Assembly: GCF_000002985.6 (NCBI RefSeq) | Contig: NC_003281.10 | Coordinates: 5,332,001-5,396,000 of the forward strand | DNA: 64,000 nucleotides | DNA from: Caenorhabditis elegans | Taxonomy: Eukaryota; Nematoda; Chromadorea; Rhabditida; Rhabditidae | Direction: 5' to 3' | Shown here: positions 1-12,750 of the stretch, piece after piece | How the letters are laid out: the number at the start of each line of letters is the position of its first letter | Numbering within the stretch: the first letter of the stretch is position 1 | Notes under the pieces: generated by a model | What the model saw: only the letters and a program-made list of their open reading frames with translations | Told to the model about the DNA's origin: nothing | Databases searched by the model: none | Position numbers and translations under genes: made by a program

Positions 1-1543
1 GCTGCAATTTCCAATGAGAATTCATTTGTGTCGGCTTCATCAGATAAAACTGTGAAGTAAGCAAAATCTATCAATTTTCAGACAAAATGATTTATTTCCA
101 GACTATGGTCTATCAAACCGGAACTCGATGAGATCGGATGCCAATGGACATATCAGAAACATACTCGACCAGTACACGACATCACAATCCTGGCTGATAA
201 CTCGATTGCATCCACCGACGGTGTTCTTCATGTTTGGGATCCGTTCAGAACGACGCTTCTCGCTCAAATGGAATGGGACTCCAAGGAGGGTAGTGGTGGG
301 AACATAATGCGTGTGGAGAACGTAGATCGGCACATTCTCTCGGCAATTTGCAGTCTTCATTCGACGGTCAAGCTGTTTGATAGTCGAGTTGGTGGATGGA
401 CATGCGAGTTGAAAGTTTCACCTGGTCCTGGATTAACAAGAGCAATTACTGTCAGAGATAAAGGTAGGTTTAATAGGAAATTATTCGGTTAAAACTAGAA
501 TCTCAATTTGCGAACTGTACTAGTCTCCTAGTTTGGATTTTTCCAGTCGCATCCTTCCATTTCAAGAAGCATATATTCCGATTCAGGTAATAAAATGGCA
601 GTCGCCCTATCCAACGGAACTCTCGCGATTCTTGATGCCCGAAATGGAAAGATCAACGCGCTGGCGCAAACGAATTCCACGCACACCGTCTCGGTTTGTT
701 ATTATCATCTTTTTCGCTCATATTCCGAGCTCGGAATTTTGAATTTGAAGTGGCCTACGAGAAACCTTATGAATTGTTTATAACATTCGAATCTTCTAGG
801 TATATGTCACTTGGTAATTATATAGGTGCCCTTGTAAAGACCTTTTTGGTAAATGTGAAGAAAAATTTAGAAAAATTTAGTGGTTTTAGTGTATGTAGTT
901 CTTGGAAACAAGAAAGGACTCGTGATATTAAGTTTTGTGTAATTATGACTGATCTTACAAGTTTTTTTGGATATTAAGATCAAAGTTTTTTTTTTTAATT
1001 ATATAAACTTATATCAATAGCAGAGTTTCATTTTTCATAAAATTCAATATACTTTTGGTATAAGCCACCAGGTAATTATGTAGGTGTCCTTGTAAATAAC
1101 TTTGGCAAATCACCCTATGATTTTTTGATTTCCCCTCCAAATTCTCGTCAATCTTCCCTATTTACTTTCTCGGTCTCAGGTCAATTGGCTCAGTGACACT
1201 CGACTTCTTGTCTGCGATGCGGACGAGTGTGGCATCTTCCTGGAAACTAATCCGCGCGCACATATTGTCCGAAAGCTTCAGGATCCAGTAAGCGCAGCTT
1301 GCCTTACGGACAACTCATTGGTAACGCTGCAAAATGGGACCATTCTCAGGTAGATCTTTATTTTCTCTTTCTTTTAATTATCATGCAATATTCAGAGTAT
1401 ACCGAAACAGTGGTGAACTTCAAATCGAGACGAAAATCCGTCCGGATGAGCTTCCGGGTACCCCGACTGCTGTGTTACCCCTTCCACTCAATTGCTCCTA
1501 TCTGATAGGCTCCAGTCATGGTGCAATACGCCTTATGTGTTAA
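1..1543 (+). CDS. sorf-2: WDR81-type WD40 protein, 3' end (partial)
   Basis: Five exons are visible: <1-56, 102-463, 587-693, 1180-1349 and 1396-1543. They join in frame to about 280 C-terminal residues ending in TAA. The product is a run of WD40 blades, with motifs such as SASSDKTVKLW, DGVLHVWDPF, STVKLFDSR, GTLAILDARNG and a terminal IGSSHGAIRLMC. The order and the last blade resemble the C-terminal propeller of WDR81; the upstream BEACH part would lie outside the window. From established knowledge, worm SORF-2/WDR81 acts with SORF-1/WDR91 on endosomes to limit VPS-34 PI3-kinase activity during early-to-late endosome conversion. The WD40 fold is certain and the WDR81 identity is a recognition call. 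No same-strand gene follows closely. Confidence 0.7.
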
Positions 1544-4500
1544 TTATGCTTGTATAATTTGTATGAAATTTCCCATTTGTTCTGTGATCCTTCCTCATTC
1601 CGCATAAAGTAAATATCTGCACCACTTGTTCACACAGCCACGAGGGAAAATCGCGAAAAACCGAAACACAAATAATGAGGTCATTTGTCTTGTTCCTCAG
1701 AAAGAACACCGTAGTTTTCTTTGCAATTTTTTAGCTTCTGCAGTACCTGAATACTGCGATTGAGAAGTTACCGTAATTACCAAAATTTACGTACTTTTCC
1801 AATGTTTAATGTAATATTTCACACATCCCTCATCTCTGAATTAATCTAAAAATTTTCAGTGCACCTGCCAGTTTCACATCGCACACTTTTTCAGCTGTGC
1901 TCATTTTTCTGACTGCATTAATCGCGTCTTTGATTTTATTCACGTAGCTCTTTTTTTGGGTGATATCATTACGAAAATAGACGGAGATTAAGCCCGATTT
2001 AGTCGAGACACACCCACTATTTTGAATCAAAAGTGGATCGGATTAGAGATTAGAGACAGGGGAAAGTCAATCGGAATATATGAAAAATATATAGATATAT
2101 ATGAAAAACTTGACCTATTAAACCTATACTAGCTGTAGTCCTAAAACTAAATGTACTCATAGTACCTTCTACAATGGGTACAGTTCTACGCCTATCTAAT
2201 ACTATCCATAGAAACCCATGGCACTTCGTACTAGGGTTACCCTTTGACTTCCATTATACTCCATTTCATTGGGCTCTTTTTAAGCTACCGTTAAAATAAT
2301 TTCTTCAGAAATTTTGAATTCCATTATGAGCCATATGTCATGTTTTCTAAGTATCCATAGTCAAGGGATGTCATGACCATACCTCGTTTCATTGATCCCT
2401 GTTAACTTTCGATCACTGGTACTCTGAGTCACCCATTTGGGATTGTTCTTTCTAGATACACTAGGCTCCCATTCTGCGAACTTACCTGGCAGTAGGTTAC
2501 AAACTTTTTTCGTCAATTTCTTCTTTTTATTTCTGAGCAGTCAGTAAGTTTGAGTGTGTGTATGTGGCGGGCTTCTTCTTCTTCTTTTCCTCTTTACCCC
2601 ATGGCGCCCGGCAGTTGTCTGTTACCACCTATCTTTCGCTACGTCTCTCCTATCACTAACTCTCTCTCTTTAGCTCTATGTCATTGCACATTGAGCCCCC
2701 GTGCCCATCGTCTAACATCTCTAACTCCCCTTATCGCTATGAATACCGAAACGTGGCCCACGCAGTGATATCAGAGTGTGGTGGTTGAAGCCTCTGCCTT
2801 TTTTGTTCAGGGTGTCTCTAGTTGAATCATAATTATGCCCCTCTCTACCACCTGACAATTCTTCATTTTCCACACCAATGCATTTCTGAGTTTGGTAGCG
2901 TTGGATTTCTGAAGAAACAAAAAGCAAAAAAAAATTACTACTGTAGACTGTAAAGTTCCTGTAGAGTTCCCAACGCCGAGCTTGTTGAGAATCTGGAAAA
3001 AAACTCCCTAGTGAACCCACAAAAAATCGACTCTTCTGTTTGACACTCATGACTGTAGGGTTATATTTTAAATTTTTTGAAAATTTCTTGCTATAAACTC
3101 AAACTAAGATTCCCGCTTCCAATTGTAAACATTAATTTGTTTAATTGGTTCTAACTTGGTTTCTTAAATCTCGTTTGTTTCTGATCATGGTAATTTGCTA
3201 AAACTTTAACGGAAAACTTAGAATATAATTCTTGAAGTTTTTTGGAGTGACCTATTGTTATCTGATAAGTTGCTCAATATCTGATTTTCTATTTATTATT
3301 TTACGTATCTTTTTCTAGTTGAATTTACAAACAAGCTGCCTAAGTAATTCTAGACATGGTCCATTGAATTAACTACCGTTTCTCAATTTTAAAAGCTCAT
3401 ATCTCAATTGCTTTTAGTTTTATCAAGAAGTATTTTTTTGACAAATCATTAATAATTTAATATTCTATTGATTGTTTTCAAAATAAGCCAGGATATATGC
3501 TTTCAAAATTGACCTAACAGTTTCCAATCGAAAACTCCAACAAAACAGACCACACACAATAATGTAATGAAATTCGAATCGGATTTATCCAAATTCAGAC
3601 GCAGATTTCAAATTTTACGTTTTTTTCCACTCTACGTCACTCTCAAAATGTGATTCTCTATTCATTTTTGCTGTGACGGTAGGAAGATGATCTCCCCCTC
3701 TCCTCCTGCCATCAAATGACGTCTATGTTCAATTGAGCTCCTATTCTCCTCGCTTTAAAATCGTTTTTGTTTGAAAATCCTATAAAACACATCCTCCGAA
3801 TCATTCTTTTCCTTCTCCTTCGTCTTCGTTTTTTTTTTTCATTTCCCGTCAAAACTGGGTCGTAAAAAAAAAAAAATTGGGAGTAAAAAAATCAGAGGCA
3901 GCATACAACTCTCTTTTCTTTCGAATTTTTGATTTTACTTTTGAAATTGCGCTTTCTCTATGTAATTCAACAAATCTGGGCCTTTCAAAAAACTAACAAT
4001 TAATTGAAAATGTGTACTCCTCGTGGGCAAGATATTCATTTTTTTTAAATTTTGATTTCGTAAACAAACTTTAGTCAATTTTTATGATAATTTAGAAAAT
4101 CGGAAAGCAATTTGCAAATTACTCAACTTTTAACCAATTATGTAAAAACTTTCCAAGAAATTGTGTTTTACATTTTAAATTTGTTTAAATTTGATTTTCT
4201 TACTTATACATACTTTTCTTCGTAACTTTATGAAAATTGTATATCGATCGTGATATTTAATGACAGCTGTATGGTTTTCTAGACCTCACCGTCGTGTATT
4301 CAATGTGGACAAGGTTTGAAAATTTATTCAAAATTAATTTCAAACAATTTTACTAAAGAAAATTATAAAATATTTAAGAAGTAGTATTGAGAATCTTTTT
4401 ATTTGCAAAGAAAATGTTTCCTAAAATTCAAAAAAATAGGAAAGAAATTTTTTTTAAAAGTAGCTTTGAGCACTGAGCAAAAGAACAAGGATAATTAAAT

Positions 4501-5160
4501 TGATTTAACGTGTACATACACATAAAAGTTTGAAGAAGGACACCAAATGTCAGGCTTCACCTCCATTTTCTCACCGAGCCGAAGCACCTGGCTCCGTCAT
4601 TTCTCACTCTCTCTCTAGTTTCGGTTTTCGCATCTAAAACTTTTGAAGACCAACAGGAAATGGGAAACATGCGAAATACTTTCATAGACTTTTTTGTCGT
4701 TTTTTTTTAGTTTTTGTCGGTTTCGAGATTTTTGATTTCTTATAGTAGGATTGCTGAAGGTTCTTTAAAATTATTTTAAGAAATTCCTCAAAAAATGAAA
4801 CCTATATGAAACCTCTTTTACTATTCAAATTTTTGTTTTCAATTTCAACGGAACTAGCTTTTGAAGGAAATAACTCGGCCACTATTTCAAATTTAATTTT
4901 TTATTTATTTAAAAGTCCTTTAGCCACTACTCCAATATATCAACTTTGCGAGGCATTTAGTATAAAACAAGTACGCCAGCAACTGTAAAACCATCGCGAA
5001 CGAGATTTCCAGGCTGAAACTCTTCAGCCATATTTAGAATTTGTTGAATTTATTACCTTTTTAAAATCTAAATTCAGGCCTCCTAGAACACGTGGACTAG
5101 TTCTCATAATTACTAACTTCGATCATTCCCTCGAACTTCCGATTTCCAGGTTCCTACTCT
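1544..5160. other. Intergenic region with no supported gene
   Basis: No coding exon chain with convincing codon pattern was found on either strand. A TATA-like CCTATAAAAC at about 3779, followed by a pyrimidine-rich stretch and long T and A runs near 3830-3880, could be a promoter for the downstream + strand R3H gene or for an unseen transcript. This is weak. The 2550-2770 stretch is less AT-rich than its surroundings but gives no recognisable protein or RNA fold. Confidence 0.5.
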
Positions 5161-5164
5161 TCAT

Positions 5165-6303
5165 GTTTAATCTTAGTTAGTTACTTAGTTACTTAGACGA
5201 TCCGTTCTTCAGGAATTCGTGGTATTCCTGCGGATCACAGCAAGCCATTCTTTTCGGTCCTTGGCTATAGTGGACCAGGGGGTGATGACTTCTCCGTCTG
5301 CGTCTCGAGTGGTGATCTCCTTTCGCAGCGAATCAGTCCATCGCATCGGCGTCCTTCCAACATACCTTTTCCAGTTCCAGGGGCGCCATTCTGTCATCAG
5401 CGTGGTCCATCTTCCGTCTTTTCTTCTCGCAACATGTCCAGCCCATCCTAGCTTCCTCTTTTTCACGAAGTTGAGCGGATCTCTTACTTGAGACATCACT
5501 CGGATGTCTTCTCGATGGAGATCTCGTTCTCGTTGTTGAGTGAGTGTGATTCCCACAAGCCGTCTTTCTAGAGAGGCATGTGTGATTCTTACTCGTTCGG
5601 ATAGAGCTTTGTTGAATGTCCAGGCTTCTGAACCGTAGGTGAGAGCGGGAAGGACGATTGAATCAAATAGATTCACACGAATCTTCTTGTCGGTGATGGA
5701 GTCGGTGGTGTTCTTGCTTCCATTGAACGCTGCCCATGCTGCTCGACGTCTTCGGTGAATTTCCGGCATCAGGTTGTTGTGAGCGTTGATTTGACGGCCG
5801 AGGTAGATGTATTCGTCGACGTCATCGAGCTGGGTAGTGGAGGAGGGGCTACCGAAGTAGACTTTACTGGGGTCTGCGAGTCGGTTTCGTAAGACTTTCG
5901 TCTTCCCAGTATTGATCTCGAGACCAACTTCAGAGCATTTTTGTACGAGTTCTTGGAGCATTTTGCTGGCAGTATTCGGATGATTGGCGATGAGCACAAT
6001 ATCGTCAGCAAATCTAAGGTTGGTTAGATTTCTGCCATTTACTCGCATTCCGGGTATTGTGTCGTAATCCTGACCTTCTCCTTTGAAATCGATCCAGGAA
6101 AGCTTTCGGAAAACGTGTTCGAGGCATGCGGAGAAGAGATTCGGAGAGATGGGGTCTCCTTGTCGAACTCCTTTGGTCACAGGAACTGTGACTGGCCTGT
6201 GGAATGGGGTAAAATTTGTGGTACAATTTTTATAACACTCTTCCAGTAGATCAATATAGGCTCCATCTGCACCTTGTTCGTCGAGACTCTTCCAGATTTT
6301 GCT
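5165..6303 (-). mobile_element. 5'-truncated RTE-like non-LTR retrotransposon
   Basis: An open frame from about 6303 down to a TGA at 5209-5211 encodes the C-terminal part of a non-LTR reverse transcriptase. It contains the GVRQGDPISPNLF motif, the catalytic LRFADDIVLIA box, the GLEINTGKTKV motif, and a C-terminal stretch with GWAGHVARR and TPMRWTDSL typical of RTE elements. The upstream endonuclease and first half of the RT domain are absent, as expected for 5' truncation during target-primed reverse transcription. After the stop the element ends within about 45 bp in a TAAGTAACTAAG-like short repeat tail. The remaining frame has no stop or frameshift, so the insertion looks young, but it cannot be autonomous. 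RTE-1 of C. elegans is the likely family. I could not settle the target-site duplication. Confidence 0.88.
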
Positions 6304-8053
6304 ATTAAATTTATTTTTAATGAATATTTCTTTTCAATATTCAAACATCATTTTTATTAATTTTTCTTTTTTTAAATTTGCTCTTTTATAATAACTTTTA
6401 ATTTTGCAAGAAGGGCTTTTTTTGATACTTTTGATCTGAAAATCCTATTTGATTTTTGGTGGGACACACACTTTCTCAACACATTCAATTCTTGCTAATC
6501 CCTAAGCTTTTCTTTTCTTTCTGCAAATTGTTTTGAGCTTTAAGAAAATTTTGGCAACTTTTTGATAATTTCGGAAATTTCTGAAATTAATTTATCGATA
6601 GCTGAAAATCAATTTTGACTACTTTGGCAAGTTACTGATTTTCGGCAATTCTTAAATATGAAATTGTCAAATTTCTCACTTCAAGTTTGTTTTAAAACTT
6701 AGTAGCCGATATTCTAGAGTTGAAATTTCAACTTTCTTATTTTGGTAACCAAAAACCCAACCCAAGCCCTGAGCAATTTCTCTTGTTGTGTTTGTGTTTC
6801 TATGGTGTCAAGGGTAAATCCCTATTTCATATTTACTATGTAGTTTTTTCATGAGTTGTTTAGAAAAAAAAAGGTAAAGAAGAGGAGGAAATAACAGAAA
6901 ATGGCAGAAGAACATAAAAAGGGAAAGAAAAACGGATAGAAAGTGAAAAGAACGAGTTCAAGAAAATAAAAAGTGGCGGAAGAGAAGGAGGGGGATCAAA
7001 ATGGATCATTTTTGATTTATGAGCATTTGAGAAAATATTTCCTATGAGTCATAGGTTTCAAATCGGTTGCCGAAGTGCCGAACTGAAACGTTTGCCGAAT
7101 TCCAAGTCTGAAGTCCTTGCCGATTTGCCGAAACCAAACTAAAGACGTTCTATGTACCCCGAGTAGAGATCACATGACTCACGAAATAATTGCTCACTCA
7201 CCTGAGAAATGATCACCGGGATCCGCTTACGAAATTTTTATTCTTTGAGTTTATTGATGTTCTAGGAATAATTGAAGATCGGAAACTATTCGGCAACCCA
7301 AAATTCCAAACTCGAGAAACTTGGCAATCATGAATCAGCGGTAATTTGACTACTTTTTCTAACCTTTACTCTGGATCTGAATTAGAGGCCTACTGTCGAC
7401 ATCAAATATTCCTTCCAAAAAGCACTATGACGATCACGTGGAGGATTTAATCATGCAGAATTCATTGATGCACGTAGTTTTCTTATTTCTCGTTCAATGA
7501 CCTCATTGAGTCGAATAACATCAGATTTATTTGAATTTAACATGATCTGAAACATTTCCCAATGCTTTAACATTTATCACGATTCTTGCTATTTTTGGAA
7601 GATGATAGTTAAACTTTTTTTAAAATGCTTTTTTGGGCTCCTTTTTCGAATTTTTGACGGAAAAAAAAATTTCCCCAAATTCTATAATTTTTCAATTACT
7701 CTGAGCCTCAACCTGTTTCATTTTCAGATTCCATTTCCACCTGCTTTCCTGTGTCTCTTCACTTTTTCCATTTCTCTCGTTGGGCACATTGTTAACGTCA
7801 TTTGTATGAAACAAAGCTGAATGTAGACGAAGAAAAAACATCTGCATAGGCTCTTTTTGTCGATAATAGAATACAAGTATGAAACTCTGTGTCTCAAAGA
7901 TAGAGTGGATAAATTTATTCATGTTCTGATAGTGAGAAATGAAAATTTCGAGTTAGTTTATACTTTTAGTATAGAGTTTACAACATAGCCAAATGGAGAA
8001 AACATATATTTGAACTTTGCAAAAAAATATTATTTATCTAACCAAAAGTAAAC
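6304..8053. other. Intergenic, low-complexity AT-rich sequence
   Basis: No gene is supported. The stretch holds a purine-rich block at about 6868-6990 and several copies of a TTGCCGA-type motif at 7065-7140, which resembles dispersed worm repeats. A short open stretch near 7602-7820 has no recognisable domain and no clean exon structure. Confidence 0.45.
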
Positions 8054-8055
8054 TA

Positions 8056-8408
8056 CCGTATTTCTTCTATTAATATGGCTGCAATACTATTTTTCGATGG
8101 TCTTCCCGCTTGCAATACTAATAGGGAGTGCAAGACTATTAGGGAGTGCAATACTAATTTTCAGAACATTTTTCTGACTTTGAGCTTACTATTTTTTTCT
8201 GAAAAAAACTCGTATCTTATGTAAAAATTCAGAAAATTTGATTGCAATTGCAACAAAAAGGTACAATAACTTCAATTCCATAGAAATTTTACCAAAAATT
8301 TGTTGCAAAGTAGGCAAAAAATGTTGTAAAAATCTCAAAATTCAAAGGTGCAATACTAATAGGGAGTGCAAGTCTAATAGGGAGGCCATATTAATAGAAG
8401 AAATACGG
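8056..8408. repeat. 353-bp MITE with 24-bp perfect terminal inverted repeats
   Basis: The left end at 8056-8079 starts CCGTATTTCTTC and ends ATATGGC. The right end at 8385-8408 is its exact reverse complement. TA dinucleotides flank both ends (8054-8055 and 8409-8410), which fits a Tc/mariner-type TA target duplication. Inside, the motif CAATACTAATAGGGAGTG recurs in near-identical copies around 8114, 8145 and 8350. There is no transposase coding, so it is non-autonomous. Confidence 0.85.
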
Positions 8409-8410
8409 TA

Positions 8411-9689
8411 TTCTGAATTCCGCTCGTTAGTATCTTTTTATTGAAAGTTTTCAAAAGAGATTTATAATTTTCAAATAAAAATTCTAAGAATTTTACAATT
8501 CTTTCAAGTTATCAAGTTTTTGGATGTAGAACTACGTTTGCACTATATTTTCCAGAGATTCATACCGAAAAAGTTCTAAAAGTCAATTTCCGTTAGGAAA
8601 CCTCACCTCAATTTCCTCCCACCCATTATTATTCAAGATGAGCACTCCCACCCGTGAGCCACCACAAAAACACATTATTTGGCAGTTTCTAATCCCCTAC
8701 AAATCCCCCTTGAAAATGATTTTGATCTGATTTTGAGCTTTTCGCAGAAATAATTGGAAATGTTTGAGAAAATGGATGGAAACTGCATATTATCAGTGAT
8801 ATTTAGTTGTTAATTCATGCTTATTTAGTTGCCTGTTTCATAGAAAATTGGTGATAAAGTTGTCATACGGTAGGAAGTAGGACATGATTGGAAAAACTAG
8901 ATTACTGTAATTCGAAGAGTCATTTTAAATTTAATTTTTTGAACTCTATAAGCTACTAATTTTGCCTAGGTTCAACAAATTTTGGGTCCCACCGCGAAGA
9001 CTGGAGTTCAGTTTGAAATGTTAATTTTCATGTTTCAATGCACTTTTAAGCTATAATAAACGAGAGATTCCGTTACAAGACCCACAGTTGTAAAATTGAC
9101 GTTATGTAACTTACAATTAGACGAGAAGATACATAAAAGTGGAAATACCGAATTTTTTTTTGAATTACTCGCAATAGAATTTTTATTTTTATTGCAAGAA
9201 TACGCAAGAAACACCCGCAAATTGAATTATAACGGGCTTTAACTTCCTCCCTTCTTGCTTCCTCCACGTTTTCTTTGAACCTCTGCTTCACCTCAGATTT
9301 CTTTGTTTACATTTATTTGGTATCTCTTATCTCTGCATAGATAAAAGCTTGGAAATTCTTTTAATTTTTAAATACCTTCTTCTTTTTCTTATTCGAACTA
9401 TTATACCTTTTCAAAAAATAGGCCTATTATGTATTTATATTCATTTTTATGTTTTTTATTGCGAAATTTCGTCTCGTTTTTTGGTTCTCAAAAGGCGGGG
9501 CTTAGCATTGAATGGGGGAGAAGGACATTCGTGGGCGGAGACTCTAAAGCAGCTGAAGCTTACCCACTGCTCCATTTTCATGCAAACTCTGCTCTTTTTT
9601 GGTAGTACTACTTCTTGAATCCTATTTTTTTAAATTCTCATCCTCTGCTTTTTCTGTGCTTCCAACAAAAACCAAATTTTCAGGTGTAA
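8411..9689. promoter_or_regulatory. Intergenic/upstream region of the R3H gene, with GATA-like sites
   Basis: No coding exon is supported. At about 9327-9345 the sequence reads TTATCT, a short spacer, then AGATAA, giving two inverted GATA-factor-type sites. A less AT-rich patch follows at 9490-9590. A polypyrimidine/TTTTCAG acceptor ends at 9683, seven bases before the ATG at 9690, so the messenger is probably trans-spliced or has a 5' UTR intron here. The regulatory role is inferred. Confidence 0.35.
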
Positions 9690-12246
9690 ATGTCAACCGA
9701 AAACGACGTTTCAGAAGAGAATAATTCAGAGCTTGACGATGTTGAAGACGCAAAACAAGATGATCGGCGACGATCGACTACGGTAATAATGACAATGAAT
9801 GTGACGACGGTGCCAGCTACAGAAAGTGAGGGAGTTCGGAGGAATGGAAGTGTTCGAAGACGACTTTCAAAACAGAATGCAACAATTGAAGAGGTGAGCA
9901 ATTTCAAGGGAAGGTGGGAAATTGTCCCGCGAAGTGTCGGACTTCGAATATGGGTGCCGTTGCTGATGTAGTTCTTGTCCCGTATGGTGTATGCTGCTAA
10001 GGTACACAACTTCTTGAAGCCGGCTAAAAGTTATCACTAACCCGTAAAATGTCGGCTGCTTGGAGAATACATTATTTTATTATCATATTGATCAGCTCAC
10101 TCTCTTGTGAATCATCAGAGGATGATCCGATTTTGTGTCATAGGCCGCGCTGAAAACTGAAATAGTTCCTGTTAGGAAGTCTGCTGAAATTCATATTTTT
10201 CACCCAATTTCGAAGAATGTTTGTAAGTTTATAGACAAAATCTGGTCGTTTTCGACTGAAATTTTTTAATTTTTAGCCAATATCTCTCCTGTCAATTTCT
10301 GATAGCCCATCAGAAAACTCGGATACTACGGTCCCATGCATAGAAGAGCATCCAGAAGAAGGCAAAGAAGAGGAGAAGCCAGCAGAAAGCAGTGACGTGT
10401 CAAAACTCCGCCCACCGGGTCTCGCACAGAATAAACTGTGGTCCACATCGAAATCGTTAAGCAGAGAGTCCACAGGAACCGAGTACTCGGACAGAAGTGG
10501 CATTGATCTAAGGAATTTTGTGGATCGCACGTTACACAAGAGTGAAGAAGATCGGAAGCAGCTTCTGGAGTTCGAAAAACAACTCAAAGAACTTATTTTA
10601 GATGATAGGTTCGTTTTTGTTAAAATTTCAGTCTGAAATTGATAATTTTCAGCACACAATCGAAAAGATTCGAGCTTCCATCATCCTATCACCGAATGCT
10701 TCTTCACAGGTGTGCCGCGTGGTTTGGTCTTGATCATAATGTTACGAATAAGCAGACCGATATTGTTGTGAACAAGTCAGAGAAAACCAAAATGTGAGTT
10801 GATTAATTTTCGGATGTATGTATCATGAAAATCATAATATTTTGTCTGTTTTAGTTTAGCCCCTTTATTTGGTCTTGTCAGATTTTAACTAGAAAAGTAA
10901 CAAATTTCCAGTCCTGATGACAACTTCACCGACTACATCCGGCACGATAATTACGTAGAAGACCGACTGAAACGACAAAACACTTGCGGATCCCGCAAGG
11001 AACTTCACCATATGGAATCATTCGGTGATCATTCGACGAGTCAATATGGAAGTCAAGCAAGTCTTAATCATGATCTACTCATGATGCGAAGGGCACAATC
11101 ATTTGACGTGGCAGCAGTCACTGGACCATCAGTTATTCAACCTCAATCTCCACATCATGTTCGAGGTCTTCCGATGCGACAACTTTCACTCAACTGCCCA
11201 CAACAATCAATGGTTACTGCACCAATGAGTGGACCACAGGGACATCAATGGGCACCGCAAAGATCATTTGATTGCTCCAATAATAGTTATTTGTGCACTG
11301 GAAAACATCCAATGATGAGGGTGAGTATCAGAGTTCGCCTGAAAAATCGATTTTTCAAAAAAGAAACAGCGTCGAGTTTTACTTTCTCACGATCGCTAAG
11401 CTACAAGATTTTGAATCAATATATGATTGAGATTGAACGTGTGGCCGTCAATATCTGTGAGCTTCAGCCATGTCGATTTACGAGTATCTCTCATACATTT
11501 CATAAGTTTCCATAAGTTTCCGAGTTTCGAAAAATTTAAGATCACATGCCGTGGGCGCAAAAAACGCTTCTCAAACTCTAACCTCTAAATTTTCCAGAAA
11601 GCAGAGAGCTTCGGAGGAATGGCAAACGGAATATCACATGGCTGTTACGAGCAAAGTGTGCCAGTAGTTTGTGGAACACCTCCATCAGTGATGGTTCATC
11701 ACCACCACCACCACGCTCACATCCAACAACCTCCAACCTCCAACTATACAGGCTATCAGGTATTCGAAGAAATGTCAATGCCATCATCAAACTACCAAGA
11801 GCCTGGAATGTGCTCCCCGGGAGGAACCTACTATGAGTATGTACCTCAACCAGTAGTTCAACCACAACAGTACGCTCGTCCAATTCGGTACATGCCACAA
11901 GATTACCGAAGACCTCAAGGAGTTCAGTATATGTATGGACCACCACCACCACAACAATATATGCAATACCAGCCAATGGTTCATCCGGAAGTTGAAGTTA
12001 TTGTAGATCCAGTTCAAACTCAACCCTTTCCACAAGTCAGTCACTTTGTACTGCCTGATCAACAACAGGGATACTCATCAAGCCATCAAGCAGAGACAGC
12101 AAATAGTTTTATAAAGGTAAGGTTGAAGATGAGGAAATGAATTGATGGTTGTTGAAAATAGAACAACGATTTAGGCAAGCATTGATGGTGGATATGGAAG
12201 CATGAATCAAGACGTCGAGAATGCTGAAAAGGTCGAGGAGGTCTAA
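9690..12246 (+). CDS. R3H-domain RNA-binding protein (R3HDM/encore-like)
   Basis: Seven exons (9690-9893, 10144-10218, 10277-10608, 10653-10793, 10912-11320, 11598-12116, 12175-12246) join in frame to 583 residues. Residues about 185-250 form an R3H domain: DRTLHKSEEDRKQLLEFEK, then ELPSSYHRMLLHRCAAWFGL, with the R-x3-H signature in HRMLLH. R3H domains bind single-stranded nucleic acid. The segment after it (DNYVEDRLKRQNT) sits where R3HDM proteins carry a SUZ-like basic motif. The C-terminal half is low complexity, rich in Q, P, H, Y and M, with a run of six histidines near 11699 and PPPPQQY repeats, as in disordered RNA-granule proteins. The N-terminus is acidic and Ser/Thr-rich. Exon 2 uses a GTTTGT donor because the nearby GTAAGT would put a stop in frame. 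The R3H call is firm; the exact orthologue is not assigned. Confidence 0.85.
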
Positions 12247-12252
12247 ACCTTT

Positions 12253-12273
12253 CCCCCCCCCCCCCCCCCCCCC
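12253..12273 (+). repeat. Homopolymer tract of 21 cytosines (G-tract on - strand)
   Basis: An uninterrupted C run starts six bases after the TAA of the R3H gene, inside its 3' UTR. A possible AATAAA poly(A) signal lies about 220 bp further on (12494-12499). Long G/C tracts in C. elegans are known substrates of the DOG-1 (FANCJ) helicase, and deletions start at them in its absence. Confidence 0.95.
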
Positions 12274-12750
12274 TCCCGTTGTCTCTTTAAATGGTATTTC
12301 TTCTTTCTAGCCATCCCCTTGTAGATTGTGATAAAACCCCACGAAAAGACGATATCGCCAAACATCTGGATAATTACGATTATATGAACATGATTCGAAG
12401 TACGGATTTTCAATTTTTTCTAGTCAACTTGTAGATTTCTTTCTCTCTCTCAATCCTTGTCATCTTTTTTTTTCTTTCGCTCTTTTGATATCGAATAAAT
12501 TGATTTTCAATGCCGCTAAATAACCGCTAAACTCAATCATAAGACTTTGACATGCATTTTTAAAGGAGCAAGCATTTATTCAGAAGTGTCTTGGCACGAG
12601 AAAAGGTTCATGGTAAATAGCCATTGTTTAAATTTTTCGGCTGCCTCCAAGTTTACTTTCCTTAATTCCTTGCATTCTTCATTGAAATTACCTCGTCTTT
12701 AGAAAATTTTATGTTTTGTTTTCATTTTTCCGTTTAAAATGCTTTATTAC

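Noticed and set aside
2550..3050. Short open frames in the 2.5-3.0 kb region
   Set aside because: No recognisable product, no exon chain and pyrimidine-rich composition.
5219..6226. Several shorter open frames over the RTE fragment on both strands
   Set aside because: They are out-of-frame shadows of the reverse transcriptase frame.
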